A stretch of 47,359 nt of DNA. Origin: Streptomyces viridochromogenes DSM 40736 (GTDB taxonomy: Bacteria; Actinomycetota; Actinomycetes; Streptomycetales; Streptomycetaceae). The stretch is taken from positions 4,765,333 through 4,812,691 of the forward strand of contig NZ_GG657757.1 of assembly GCF_000158955.1 (NCBI RefSeq). Direction: 5' to 3'. Both the position numbers and the translations under genes were made by a program. The notes beneath the pieces were generated by a model. That model searched no databases and was not told the origin of the DNA. It worked only from the letters and a program-made list of their open reading frames with translations. This document shows positions 23,589 through 31,934 of this stretch, piece by piece. The first letter of the stretch is position 1, and each line of letters begins with the position of its first letter.

Positions 23589-25874
23589 TCAGCCGAAGCG
23601 CCCGCCGTTGCCGTTCCCGCCGCCGTTGTCCTGTCCGCGGAAGAAGCCCTCCGGGAAGGAGAAGGTGGGCGCCGGGTTGGGCTCGCCGCCCCCGCCGGTG
23701 TTGTTGCCGCCGACCAGGCCGCCGATGAAGCCGCCGTCGTCGTTGCCGCGGCCTCCGTTGCCGCGGTCTTCGTCGTCCCGGTTCCTGCGGTCCCGGTTGA
23801 TGCCGTCGGGGATGTGGACCGTGTTGAACTGCTCGACGGGCTTGCCCTCCAGCGCGCCGGACATCATGTCGCGCCAGATCGGACCGGGAACCTCACCACC
23901 GAAGACCTTGCCGTACGACCGGCCGCCGATGGTGATGCCGGACATCTTCCGCTTGTGGGCGGGGTCACCGACCCACACCGCGCCGGCCATGTTCGGCGTG
24001 TAGCCCACGAACCAGGCCGCGTAACGCTCGTCCGTCGTACCGGTCTTGCCCGCGCTGGGACGGCCGGCGAGACCCGCCTTCGAACCCGTGCCGTCCTCGA
24101 CGACGCCCTTCAGCAGCGTGTTGATGGTGTCGGCCGTCTTCTCCGACATCGCGCGCGAGCAGGTCGACTTCGGCACCTCCAGCGACTTCTTCTCGTCGCC
24201 GACGCGCTGGCTTACCGCCTCGATGGCGACCGGCGTGCAGTACATGCCGCGCGAGGCGAAGGTCGCGTACGCGTTCGCCATGGTCAGCGGGGACATCTCC
24301 TGGGTGCCCAGGGCGATGGACGGAGCCTGGTCCATCTTGCGGCCGTCGGCCCGCTCGACGCCCATCTTCTTCGCCATCGTCGTCACCGGGCAGATGCCGA
24401 TGTCGCTGATCATCTCCACGTAGTAGGTGTTGACCGACTTGGCGGTCGCTTCCTTCATGTCGTACGGGCCGACCTCCGACCGGTTCTCGTTCTCGAGCTT
24501 GGCCGGGTTGTCGGGATCGTTCAGCCACCTCTTGCCGTCACAGGCGGAGACCGGGCTCGGGTACGCCATCTGGTACGGCGAGGGGTAGACCTTGTTCGCC
24601 GGCATGCCGTCCTCGAGGGCCGCGGCGGCCACGATCGGCTTGAACGTCGAGCCGGGCTGGTAGCCCATGCCGCCGCCCATCGAGCCGTTGACGGAGAGGT
24701 TGATCTGCGTCTGGTTCTTGCCGAAGCCGTACGGACGCGACTGGCCCATGGCGAGGATCTTGCCGGTGCCGGGCTGGACGATGGAGGCGGCGGTCGCCAC
24801 CTCGTCGCTCTTGTAGACGTGGTCCTTGATGGACCGCTGGGCCGAGTCCTGGGCCTGCGGGTCCATGGTGGTGCGGATGGTGAGGCCGCCCTGGTTCCAG
24901 ACCTTCGCCCGCTCCTCCTTGGTCTTGCCGAAGACCGGGTCGGTCAGGAAGACCTCGCGCACGTAGTCGCAGAAGAAGCCCGCGCCCTTGACCGCCGTGA
25001 TGCAGCCGTTCTTGGGCTTGCTGACCTTCAGGCCCAGCGGTGCCTTCATCGCCTCCGAGGCCTGTGCCCGGGAGATGTCGCCGACTGCGGCCATGCGCTG
25101 GAGCACGGTGTTGCGGCGCTTGGTGGCCTCGGCCTCGTCGTTGACCGGGTCGTACCGGCTGGGCGACTGGACGATGCCGGCGAGGAGGGCCGACTCCTGG
25201 ATGTTCAGGTCCTTGGCGGACTTGGAGAAGTAGCGCTGGGCGGCGGCCTCGACACCGTAGGCCTGCTGGCCGAAGAACGTGATGTTCAGGTAGTTCTCGA
25301 GGATCTTCTTCTTCCCGAGCTCCTCCTCGACCTGGATCGCGTACTTGAGCTCGCGGATCTTGCGGCCGATGGTCTGCTGGGTGGCCTGCGCGACCTTCGT
25401 CGGGTCGTCGCCCGCCTCCTCGACGAAGACGTTCTTCACGTACTGCTGTGTCAGGGTCGAGGCGCCCTCGGAGACCCCGCCGGTCTGCGCGTTCTTGTTG
25501 AGGGCCCGCAGGACGCCCTTCAGGTCGACCGCGCCGTGCTGGTAGAAACGCGCGTCCTCGATCGCGACGATCGCCTTCTGCATGGACGGCGAGACGTCCT
25601 TGAGCGGGACCACCGTGCGGTCGCGCGAGTACACCGTGGCGATCTGGCCGCCGTCGGCGTCGAGGATCGAGGTGCGCTGGCTCAGCGGCGGGGTCTTCAT
25701 GTTCACCGGGAGCTCGTCGAAGCTCTCGACCGATCCCTTCGCCGCCAGCCCCAGCGCGCCCACCGCGGGCAGCGCGATGCCGGCCAGCACGGCCCCCGCC
25801 AGAACACTGACACCGAGGAACTTGGCGGCCTGCTGCGTGGGTGACAGACCACCGCCCGAGCGCTTCTTTGGCAT
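23589..25874 (-). CDS. Class A penicillin-binding protein (transglycosylase/transpeptidase)
   Basis: A 761-residue bifunctional peptidoglycan synthase. An N-terminal membrane anchor lies at about residues 20-45. The GT51 glycosyltransferase has catalytic Glu106 in IEDARFYQHGAVD and ASTLTQQYVKN at 138-148. The transpeptidase has Ser409 in STFK, SVN at 480-482 and KTGT at 610-613. The C-terminus ends in a Gly/Asn-rich disordered tail of about 90 residues (GGFIGGLVGGNNTGGGG). It is divergent from wblA across 408 bp, as in S. coelicolor. TAGGCT six bases before the ATG and the absence of a ribosome site point to a leaderless message. Confidence 0.95.
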   Translation of the reverse strand: MPKKRSGGGLSPTQQAAKFLGVSVLAGAVLAGIALPAVGALGLAAKGSVESFDELPVNMKTPPLSQRTSILDADGGQIATVYSRDRTVVPLKDVSPSMQKAIVAIEDARFYQHGAVDLKGVLRALNKNAQTGGVSEGASTLTQQYVKNVFVEEAGDDPTKVAQATQQTIGRKIRELKYAIQVEEELGKKKILENYLNITFFGQQAYGVEAAAQRYFSKSAKDLNIQESALLAGIVQSPSRYDPVNDEAEATKRRNTVLQRMAAVGDISRAQASEAMKAPLGLKVSKPKNGCITAVKGAGFFCDYVREVFLTDPVFGKTKEERAKVWNQGGLTIRTTMDPQAQDSAQRSIKDHVYKSDEVATAASIVQPGTGKILAMGQSRPYGFGKNQTQINLSVNGSMGGGMGYQPGSTFKPIVAAAALEDGMPANKVYPSPYQMAYPSPVSACDGKRWLNDPDNPAKLENENRSEVGPYDMKEATAKSVNTYYVEMISDIGICPVTTMAKKMGVERADGRKMDQAPSIALGTQEMSPLTMANAYATFASRGMYCTPVAIEAVSQRVGDEKKSLEVPKSTCSRAMSEKTADTINTLLKGVVEDGTGSKAGLAGRPSAGKTGTTDERYAAWFVGYTPNMAGAVWVGDPAHKRKMSGITIGGRSYGKVFGGEVPGPIWRDMMSGALEGKPVEQFNTVHIPDGINRDRRNRDDEDRGNGGRGNDDGGFIGGLVGGNNTGGGGEPNPAPTFSFPEGFFRGQDNGGGNGNGGRFG

Positions 25875-26282
25875 GAGGGCAGCCTACGTTCTCATTCGCC
25901 GGACAGGCGTATAGGCATTGGCCTAAGCTGCTCTCAACTGTCACAGCAGTGAGGCCACGTATCAATACGTCCGGCGACCCCGAATCGTTCTGGGTGTTCC
26001 CCAACTTTTTTGTTGGGGTCGTGTCCGAATCCGCCTTGTGTGTCATACGGCGTCCGTTGTGACGCAACTGAACTGTCCCGGTTTGCCGGGAAGGTCACGT
26101 ATGTCGCCAGCTCACTCCCCCGGGTGATCTGCCGCTTACCCATAGTCCGTTCGGGCCATTCAAGATTGGGCCCGTTGGGGGTGTTGCGCTGTGCCCACCT
26201 TCCGTAACGTCCTCAACTGGCGGCGGTGAATATGCCGCTGCCGCCGTGGGGGAGCCTCGATTCGGGAGAGGACGGCGCCGGT
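25875..26282. other. Divergent PBP/wblA promoter region
   Basis: This 408-bp, comparatively AT-rich region contains no gene. It holds the PBP -10 element, the palindrome TAGGC-ATTG-GCCTA (25912-25925) and, by analogy with the known long leader of wblA, the wblA promoter and 5' UTR. TAAGCT at 25924-25929 could be a plus-strand -10. Confidence 0.5.
25881..25886 (-). promoter_or_regulatory. -10 element (TAGGCT) for the PBP gene
   Basis: On the minus strand TAGGCT is followed by GCCCTC and then the ATG at 25874, placing the transcription start at the start codon. Confidence 0.5.
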
Positions 26283-26621
26283 ATGGGCTGGGTAACCGAC
26301 TGGAGTGCGCAGGCGGCCTGCCGCACTACCGATCCGGATGAACTGTTCGTTCAAGGAGCAGCGCAGAACAGGGCCAAGGCGGTGTGCACCGGATGCCCGG
26401 TGCGGACGGAGTGCCTGGCCGACGCGCTGGACAATCGCGTCGAGTTCGGCGTGTGGGGAGGCATGACGGAGCGGGAGCGCCGCGCACTGCTGCGCAGGCG
26501 GCCCACGGTGACCTCCTGGCGCCGGCTGCTGGAGACCGCGCGCTCGGAGTACGAGCGCGGCACGGGGATCGTGCCCCTCGACGACGACGAGATCTACGAG
26601 AACTACGCGGCGGTGAGCTGA
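26283..26621 (+). CDS. wblA: WhiB-family iron-sulfur regulator WblA
   Basis: A 112-residue WhiB-like protein. Four cluster-binding Cys are at 13, 35, 38 and 44 (AACR, then CTGCPVRTEC), followed by the GVWGG turn (VEFGVWGGMTERER) and a basic RRALLRRRP segment. Length, sequence as I remember it and context (PBP on one side, ArsA pair on the other) match S. coelicolor WblA (SCO3579). WblA is a pleiotropic regulator that promotes sporulation of aerial hyphae and restrains antibiotic production. I chose ATG 26283, preceded by GGAGAGGA, because it gives the known length; GTG 26226 and ATG 26232 are in-frame upstream alternatives. Confidence 0.93.
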   Translation: MGWVTDWSAQAACRTTDPDELFVQGAAQNRAKAVCTGCPVRTECLADALDNRVEFGVWGGMTERERRALLRRRPTVTSWRRLLETARSEYERGTGIVPLDDDEIYENYAAVS

Positions 26622-26637
26622 GGGGTTCCCGCCGGGA

Positions 26638-26713
26638 ACTCCACGGCCGGCGCTGGACATTCCACGGCTGGCGCCGGGTACTCCACGGCTGGCGCCGGTA
26701 CTCCACGGCTGGC
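26638..26713 (+). repeat. Tandem repeat, about 3.6 copies of a 20-21-bp unit
   Basis: Copies start at 26638, 26659, 26680 and 26700, each reading close to ACTCCACGGCTGGCGCCGGT; the first copy is the most divergent and the last is cut short. The array begins 16 bp after the wblA stop, in the gap to the convergent ArsA-type gene. Confidence 0.85.
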
Positions 26714-26766
26714 AGGGCCCTCGACGGGCCCTTCACCGTCGCCAGTTGCGCCGGGGACGGTTGCCC

Positions 26767-28170
26767 TCAGGCACTCGCCTCGGGCAGGTCGGAGTCTTCG
26801 GCGGGGTCGGGCAGCTCGCGCTCGTCCGCCGCGAGCCGGTCGCCGATGTCGCGCAGTCCCGTGAGGTCGTGCACGTCGCCGGGCAGTGCGGCCACTTCCG
26901 TCACGGCCACCTCGGGGTGGAGCGCGGTGAAGCGGTCACGCGTGCGCTGCTCACGGGAGAGCAGCTGCATCCGCTCGGCGTGCAGCCTCAACAGGCCTGC
27001 CGTGAGCTGGTCGACGGACCGCTCGGCGTCCTCGGCGTGCGCTGCGTCCTCGGCGGGGGAGCCACCTTCAGGAGCGGGAGCCTCGGCACGGTCGTGAGCT
27101 GGTGCTTCCGACGTGGAAGAGTCTGAACTGCCGTACGTGTCGGGAGAGTTACGAAGTCCAGCTTTCCCGTCCTCCTGATCCACAATGCGGGCGTCCTCAA
27201 GATTTTCCGCGGCGGCGAGCGCCCGCTCGGCCGACAGGCCGTCGGCGCCGCTGCCATGGACCCGGTTGAGGACGAGACCGGCGAGCGGCATGTCCTCCGC
27301 GGCCAGCCGCTCCACGAAGTACGCGGCCTCGCGCAGCGCGTCCCGCTCCGGGGCCGCGACCACGAGGAACGCCGTGCCGGGCGCCTGGAGCAGCTTGTAC
27401 GTGGCGTCCGCGCGGGTGCGGAACCCGCCGAAGGTCGTGTCCATCGCGGACACGAACGTCTGGACGTCCTTGAGGAGCTGGCCGCCGAGCAGCTTGCCGA
27501 GGGTGCCGGTCATCATCGACATCCCGACGTTCAGGAACTTCATCCCGGCCCGGCCGCCCAGCTTCGCCGGTGCCGTCAGCAGCCGGATCAACCGGCCGTC
27601 CAGGAACGACCCGAGCCGCTTCGGCGCGTCCAGGAAGTCCAGCGCCGAGCGGGACGGCGGGGTGTCGACGATGATCAGGTCCCACTCGTCCCGGGCCCGA
27701 AGCTGCCCGAGCTTCTCCATCGCCATGTACTCCTGCGTGCCCGCGAAGCCCGCCGAGAGCGACTGGTAGAAGGGGTTGCCCAGGATCGTGGCCGCCCGCT
27801 CGGAGTCCGCGTGCGCCTCGACGATCTCGTCGAAGGTGCGCTTCATGTCGAGCATCATCGCGTGCAGCTCGCCGCCCGCGGAGTCGTCGATGCCCTTCAC
27901 CCGACGCGGAGTGTTGTCGAGCGAGTCGATGCCCATGGACTGGGCGAGCCGGCGGGCCGGGTCGATGGTGAGGACGACGACCTTGCGGCCCCGCTCGGCC
28001 GCGCGCAGCCCCAGGGCGGCGGCGGTCGTGGTCTTGCCGACGCCGCCCGAGCCGCAGCAGACCACGATCCGGGTCTTCGGGTCCGCCAGCAGCGGATCGA
28101 CGTCGAGCACACGCGCGGGTGCCAGAGGGCGGGCCGGGTCGTGTGTGTGGGCCGGGTCCGGACGACTCAT
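26767..28170 (-). CDS. ArsA-family ATPase, second cistron
   Basis: A 467-residue ArsA/GET3-type P-loop ATPase. The deviant Walker A is GSGGVGKTTTAAALGLRAAERG near residue 40, then VVVLTIDPARRLAQSMG and DLIIVDTPPSRSALDFLDAP. Between NLEDARIVDQ and ERSVDQLTAG there is an acidic low-complexity insert of about 55 residues. The family couples ATP hydrolysis to membrane-protein targeting or anion export; in Streptomyces the pair beside wblA is of unknown function. No ArsB or tail-anchored partner is nearby. The ATG at 28170 is the last of six start/stop overlaps derived from the junction with the upstream ATPase gene. Confidence 0.9.
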   Translation of the reverse strand: MSRPDPAHTHDPARPLAPARVLDVDPLLADPKTRIVVCCGSGGVGKTTTAAALGLRAAERGRKVVVLTIDPARRLAQSMGIDSLDNTPRRVKGIDDSAGGELHAMMLDMKRTFDEIVEAHADSERAATILGNPFYQSLSAGFAGTQEYMAMEKLGQLRARDEWDLIIVDTPPSRSALDFLDAPKRLGSFLDGRLIRLLTAPAKLGGRAGMKFLNVGMSMMTGTLGKLLGGQLLKDVQTFVSAMDTTFGGFRTRADATYKLLQAPGTAFLVVAAPERDALREAAYFVERLAAEDMPLAGLVLNRVHGSGADGLSAERALAAAENLEDARIVDQEDGKAGLRNSPDTYGSSDSSTSEAPAHDRAEAPAPEGGSPAEDAAHAEDAERSVDQLTAGLLRLHAERMQLLSREQRTRDRFTALHPEVAVTEVAALPGDVHDLTGLRDIGDRLAADERELPDPAEDSDLPEASA

Positions 28171-28333
28171 GACATCCCCTGCTTCCGACTCATGACGGGC
28201 CTTGCCTGTGCTTTCGGCTCATGACGGGTCTTGCCTGTGCATCCGACTCATGACATCCCCTGCTTCCGACTCATGACGGGTCTTGCCCGCGTGTTCCGCC
28301 GGGGCCCGCTGCGCGCCCGACACGCCGGCTCAT
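28171..28333 (-). repeat. Multiplied stop/start junction encoding five coupled mini-ORFs
   Basis: Minus-strand ATGs occur at 28333, 28274, 28251, 28222, 28193 and 28170, each within TCATGA. The intervals of 59, 23, 29, 29 and 23 nt are all 2 modulo 3, so every mini-ORF ends in a TGA that overlaps the next ATG. The peptides are 20 residues starting MSRRVGRAAG, then MSRKQGMS, MSRMHRQDPS, MSRKHRQGPS and MSRKQGMS. The first start overlaps the stop of arsA1 and the last is the start of arsA2. The 23-nt units carry AGGGGA shortly before the ATG, a possible ribosome site. The repeats look like tandem copies of the original gene junction. Confidence 0.85.
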
Positions 28334-29307
28334 GACACGCCCTGCTCGCGCAGTGCGCGGGCCAGCGCGTACAGCCCCGCCAGATCCATGCCTTCGGCGA
28401 ACAGCGGCAGTTCGTGCAGGGGCAGCCCCAGCTCGGCGAGTACCGCACGCTGGTCGTGCTCCAGCGTGTACCGCTCGGCGTACTCCTCGGCCTGGGTGAG
28501 CAGCGGGTCCACCAGCCGCTCGGCGTGCCCGCCGCGCCGCGCCCCGCCGAGTCCGGCGGACGACAGGGACCGCGCGACAGTGGAACGCGGGACCGTCCGT
28601 ACGAGTTCCAGGTCGGTCGCGTCCAACACCTCGGGCCGGGTCATGTTCACGATGATCCGGCCCACCGGCAGCCGCGCCGAACGCAGCTCGGCGATGCCGT
28701 CCACGGTCTCCTGGACGGGCATCTCCTCCAGCAGTGTCACCAGATGCACGGCCGTCTCCGGCGACTTCAGCACCCGCATCACGGCCTGTGCCTGATTGTG
28801 TATCGGGCCGATCTTGGCGAGGCCCGCGACCTCGTCGTTGACGTTGAGGAACCGCGTGATGCGCCCGGTGGGCGGGGCGTCCATGACGACGTAGTCGTAC
28901 GCGAACCGCCCGCTGCGGTCCTTGCGGCGCACCGCCTCGCACGCCTTGCCGGTGAGGAGTACGTCCCTCAGGCCGGGCGCGATGGTGGTGGCGAAGTCGA
29001 TCGCGCCGAGTTTCTTCAGGGCCCGTCCGGCACTCCCCAGCTTGTAGAACATCTGGAGGTAGTCCAGAAGGGCCAGTTCGGGGTCGATGGCGAGGGCATA
29101 CACCTCCCCGCCACCTGGAGCGACGGCGATCTTCCGCTCCTCATAAGGCAGCGCTTCCGTTTCGAAGAGCTGCGCGATGCCCTGACGGCCCTCGACCTCG
29201 ACGAGAAGCGTCCGCTTCCCCTCCGTGGCCAGGGCAAGCGCTAGGGCGGCGGCCACCGTGGTCTTACCGGTACCGCCCTTGCCGCTGACGACCTGGAGCC
29301 TGCTCAC
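28330..29307 (-). CDS. ArsA-family ATPase, first cistron
   Basis: A 325-residue ArsA-type ATPase. It opens directly with the Walker A: SRLQVVSGKGGTGKTTVAAALALALA at residues 2-27, followed by LLVEVEGRQGIAQLFE and YDYVVMDAPPTGRITRFLNV. It is shorter than the second ATPase and probably pairs with it as a heterodimer-like unit; this is inference from co-transcription. The GTG at 29307 has no ribosome site, and TAGGCT lies seven bases upstream, so it appears leaderless. Its stop TGA overlaps the first mini-ORF start. It is divergent from the DUF4177 gene. Confidence 0.9.
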   Translation of the reverse strand: MSRLQVVSGKGGTGKTTVAAALALALATEGKRTLLVEVEGRQGIAQLFETEALPYEERKIAVAPGGGEVYALAIDPELALLDYLQMFYKLGSAGRALKKLGAIDFATTIAPGLRDVLLTGKACEAVRRKDRSGRFAYDYVVMDAPPTGRITRFLNVNDEVAGLAKIGPIHNQAQAVMRVLKSPETAVHLVTLLEEMPVQETVDGIAELRSARLPVGRIIVNMTRPEVLDATDLELVRTVPRSTVARSLSSAGLGGARRGGHAERLVDPLLTQAEEYAERYTLEHDQRAVLAELGLPLHELPLFAEGMDLAGLYALARALREQGVS

Positions 29308-29314
29308 GTATTCG

Positions 29315-29320
29315 AGCCTA
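29315..29320 (-). promoter_or_regulatory. -10 element (TAGGCT) for the ArsA operon
   Basis: On the minus strand TAGGCT is followed by CGAATAC and the GTG at 29307, a leaderless spacing. Confidence 0.5.
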
Positions 29321-29400
29321 ACCAGTCCGCGCCCGGGCTACGCGGGAGGCTGTGGACAACCGGTGCCCGGTCGGCTGCGTGACCCCTCCCGGGCAGGGGC

Positions 29401-29406
29401 TAAAGT
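29401..29406 (+). promoter_or_regulatory. -10 element (TAAAGT) for DUF4177-ridA
   Basis: TAAAGT is followed by seven bases and the ATG at 29414. GTGACC at 29379-29384, 16 bp upstream, is a fair -35 match. Confidence 0.5.
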
Positions 29407-29413
29407 CGGCCGC

Positions 29414-29572
29414 ATGACCAAGTGGGAATACGCAACCGTGCCGCTGCTCGTCCACGCCACGAAGCAGATTCTGGACACCTGGGGCGAGGACGGCTGGGAG
29501 CTCGTCCAGGTCGTGCCCGGGCCGAACAACCCCGAGCAGCTCGTGGCCTACCTGAAGCGGGAGAAGCAGTAA
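29414..29572 (+). CDS. DUF4177 small protein
   Basis: A 52-residue protein with the DUF4177 core: WEYATVPLLVHATKQILDTWGEDGWELVQVVPG. The fold is a small alpha/beta unit; function is unknown. It starts an operon: its stop TAA shares one base with the ATG of the RidA gene. No ribosome site precedes the ATG, but a promoter -10 does, so translation is probably leaderless. Confidence 0.88.
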   Translation: MTKWEYATVPLLVHATKQILDTWGEDGWELVQVVPGPNNPEQLVAYLKREKQ

Positions 29573-30033
29573 TGGGCGCCGTCGAGGCGAAGCTGGCCGA
29601 GCTGGGCCTGACCCTGCCCGACGTGGTCCCGCCGCTCGCCGCGTACCAGCCGGCCGTGCAGTCCGGACCGTACGTCTACACCGCCGGCCAGCTCCCGATG
29701 GTGGAGGGCAAGCTGCCGCTCACCGGCAAGGTCGGCGCGGAGGTCACCCCGGAGGAGGCCAAGGAGCTGGCGCGTACCTGCGCGCTGAACGCCCTGGCCG
29801 CCGTCAAGTCCGTCGCCGGTGACCTGGACCGCATCGCGCGCGTGGTGAAGGTCGTGGGCTTTGTGGCCTCGGCCTCGGACTTCACGGGCCAGCCCGCGGT
29901 GCTGAACGGCGCGAGCGAGCTGCTCGGCGAGGTCCTCGGCGACAAGGGCGTGCACGCGCGCAGCGCGGTGGGCGTGGCGGTGCTGCCGCTGGACGCGCCG
30001 GTGGAGGTCGAGATCCAGGTGGAGCTCGCGTAG
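29572..30033 (+). CDS. RidA-family protein
   Basis: A 153-residue RidA/YjgF-superfamily protein, expected to form trimers and to hydrolyse reactive enamine/imine intermediates. Family segments are YQPAVQSGPYVYTAGQLPM, NALAAVKSVAGDLDRIARVVKVVGFVASASDF, and the C-terminal HARSAVGVAVLPLDAPVEVEIQVELA. The last contains the conserved Arg that binds the substrate carboxylate in active members. GGAGAAG precedes the ATG. It is coupled to the DUF4177 gene (TAATG). Confidence 0.93.
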   Translation: MGAVEAKLAELGLTLPDVVPPLAAYQPAVQSGPYVYTAGQLPMVEGKLPLTGKVGAEVTPEEAKELARTCALNALAAVKSVAGDLDRIARVVKVVGFVASASDFTGQPAVLNGASELLGEVLGDKGVHARSAVGVAVLPLDAPVEVEIQVELA

Positions 30034-30131
30034 GACCCCGCGAGCCCGCACAGGATCCTTCAGGGCCCCTCAGTGGGCCCTAGCTGCGGAGTCCGTCCCG
30101 GGGGCCACTCGAACATCCGCCCGTCACCAGA

Positions 30132-30137
30132 TAGCCT
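30132..30137 (+). promoter_or_regulatory. -10 element (TAGCCT) for the NUDIX-MBL operon
   Basis: TAGCCT is followed by seven bases and the ATG at 30145, a leaderless spacing. Confidence 0.5.
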
Positions 30138-30144
30138 CGCGCCC

Positions 30145-31023
30145 ATGGCGAACGGTCAGTGGTACCCCCCTGAGTGGCCGGACCGCATCCGCGCACTCGC
30201 GGCCGGCACCCTCACCCCGGTCACCCCGAAACGCGCGGCCACCGTCATGCTCCTGAAGGACACCGGCACGGGCCCCGCCGTCCACATGCTGCGCAGACGC
30301 GCCTCCATGGCCTTCGCCGGAGGCGCGTACGCGTATCCGGGCGGCGGCGTCGACCCCCGGGACGACGACCACCAGGTCCGCTGGGCGGGCCCCACGCGCG
30401 CGTGGTGGGCCGAGCGGCTCGGCGTCGACGAGAGGGCGGCCCAGGCGATCGTCTGCGCGGCCGTCCGGGAGACGTACGAGGAGGCGGGCGTGCTGCTCGC
30501 CGGTCCCACACCCGACTCGGTCGTCGGCGACACCACCGGCGCCGACTGGGAGGCCGACCGGGCCGCCCTGGTCGCCCGGGACCTGTCCTTCGCGGAGTTC
30601 CTGGACCGCCGCGGCCTGGTGCTGCGCTCCGACCTGCTCGGCGCCTGGACCCGCTGGATCACCCCGGAGTTCGAGTCCCGCCGCTACGACACCTGGTTCT
30701 TCGTGGCCGCCCTGCCGGACGGGCAGCGCACCCGCAACGCCTCCACGGAGGCGGACCGCACGGTGTGGATCGCCCCGGGCGAGGCGGCGTCCGGCTACGA
30801 CAAGGGCGAGCTGCTGATGATGCCGCCGACGATCGCGACCCTGCGCCAGCTGGGGGAGTACGACAGCGCCGCCGGGGCGCTCGCGGCCGCCCCCGGGCGT
30901 GACCTCACGCCCGTGCTGGCCACCGCCCGCCTGGAGGACGGCGAGATCGTGCTGTCCTGGCCGGGGCACGACGAGTTCACCAAGCACGTCCCGACCCTCC
31001 CGACCGGTGGAGCCACCGCATGA
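30145..31023 (+). CDS. NUDIX hydrolase
   Basis: A 292-residue NUDIX protein of the NUDT19-like type, in which the box is split by an insert: YAYPGGGVDPRDDDHQV is followed about 40 residues later by AIVCAAVRETYEEAGVLLAG, supplying the REtxEEaG catalytic residues. These enzymes hydrolyse nucleoside diphosphate derivatives or CoA esters. A second conserved block is ITPEFESRRYDTWFFVAALPDGQ. The four-base ATGA overlap with the next gene shows translational coupling to the MBL hydrolase. Confidence 0.9.
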   Translation: MANGQWYPPEWPDRIRALAAGTLTPVTPKRAATVMLLKDTGTGPAVHMLRRRASMAFAGGAYAYPGGGVDPRDDDHQVRWAGPTRAWWAERLGVDERAAQAIVCAAVRETYEEAGVLLAGPTPDSVVGDTTGADWEADRAALVARDLSFAEFLDRRGLVLRSDLLGAWTRWITPEFESRRYDTWFFVAALPDGQRTRNASTEADRTVWIAPGEAASGYDKGELLMMPPTIATLRQLGEYDSAAGALAAAPGRDLTPVLATARLEDGEIVLSWPGHDEFTKHVPTLPTGGATA

Positions 31024-31850
31024 CGGACGCAGCAGCCCTTCCCGGACAGCCCCGCGGCGGGGTCCTCTCGGGCCCTGCCACCGCACGGGCCGTCAACGTC
31101 CTCGCGCCCAACCCGTCCGCGATGACCCTGGACGGCACCAACACGTGGCTCCTGGCCGAGCCGGACTCGGACCTGGCCGTGGTGGTCGACCCGGGCCCGC
31201 TGGACGACGGGCACCTGCGCCACGTCGTCGCCACGGCCGAGCAGGCCGGCAAACGGGTCGCCCTGACCCTGCTGACCCACGGCCACCCCGACCACGCGGA
31301 GGGCGCCGCCCGTTTCGCCGAACTGACCGGCACGCGCGTGCGTGCCCTCGATCCGGCGCTGCGGCTGGGCGACGAGGGCCTGGCCGCGGGGGACGTCATC
31401 ACCACCGGCGGTCTTGAGCTGAGGGTCGTACCGACCCCCGGCCACACCGCCGACTCCCTCTCCTTCCACCTCCCGGCGGACCGGGCGGTGCTGACCGGCG
31501 ACACGATCCTCGGCCGCGGCACGACGGTCGTGGCCCACCCCGACGGCCGCCTCGGCGACTACCTGGACACCCTGCGGCGCCTGCGCTCCCTCACGGTCGA
31601 CGACGGCGTCCACACGGTGCTCCCGGGCCACGGACCGGTCCTGGAGGACGCCCAGGGCGCCGTCGAGTACTACCTCGCCCACCGCGCCAACCGCCTCGCC
31701 CAGGTGGAGACCGCCGTCGAGGACGGCTACCGCAGCCCTGCCGACGTCGTCGCCCACGTCTACGCCGACGTGGACCGCTCCCTGTGGCCGGCGGCCGAGC
31801 TGTCGGTCCGGGCCCAGCTGGACTACCTGGAGGAGCACGGGCTCATCTGA
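31020..31850 (+). CDS. MBL-fold hydrolase (LACTB2-like)
   Basis: A 276-residue metallo-beta-lactamase-fold enzyme. All ligands are intact: LLTHGHPDHAEGA, VPTPGHTADSL, VLTGDTILGRG and VLPGHGPVLEDA. The substrate side resembles LACTB2/RNase Z-like hydrolases (LDGTNTWLLAEP near residue 37). It starts within the stop of the NUDIX gene (ATGA). A terminator follows, separating it from the convergent crp gene. Confidence 0.92.
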   Translation: MTDAAALPGQPRGGVLSGPATARAVNVLAPNPSAMTLDGTNTWLLAEPDSDLAVVVDPGPLDDGHLRHVVATAEQAGKRVALTLLTHGHPDHAEGAARFAELTGTRVRALDPALRLGDEGLAAGDVITTGGLELRVVPTPGHTADSLSFHLPADRAVLTGDTILGRGTTVVAHPDGRLGDYLDTLRRLRSLTVDDGVHTVLPGHGPVLEDAQGAVEYYLAHRANRLAQVETAVEDGYRSPADVVAHVYADVDRSLWPAAELSVRAQLDYLEEHGLI

Positions 31851-31875
31851 CCGTGCCGGGCACCCGGGTACGACG

Positions 31876-31909
31876 TCGGGCCCCGTCCCGAGTGGGGGAC
31901 AGGGCCCGA
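31876..31909. terminator. Terminator between MBL and crp genes
   Basis: TCGGGCCCCGTCCC (31876-31889) pairs with GGGACAGGGCCCGA (31896-31909) with one mismatch, giving a 14-bp stem and six-base loop between convergent genes. Confidence 0.75.
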
Positions 31910-31934
31910 TGACGTACTGGCGGGGGTGTGCCCG

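Noticed and set aside
26638..26713. CRISPR array or REP cluster downstream of wblA
   Set aside because: Head-to-tail 20-21-bp units without spacers; a simple tandem repeat.
28168..28335. CRISPR-like array between the ArsA genes
   Set aside because: Units are 23-29 nt tandem copies without unique spacers and each carries a start/stop overlap; this is a duplicated gene junction.
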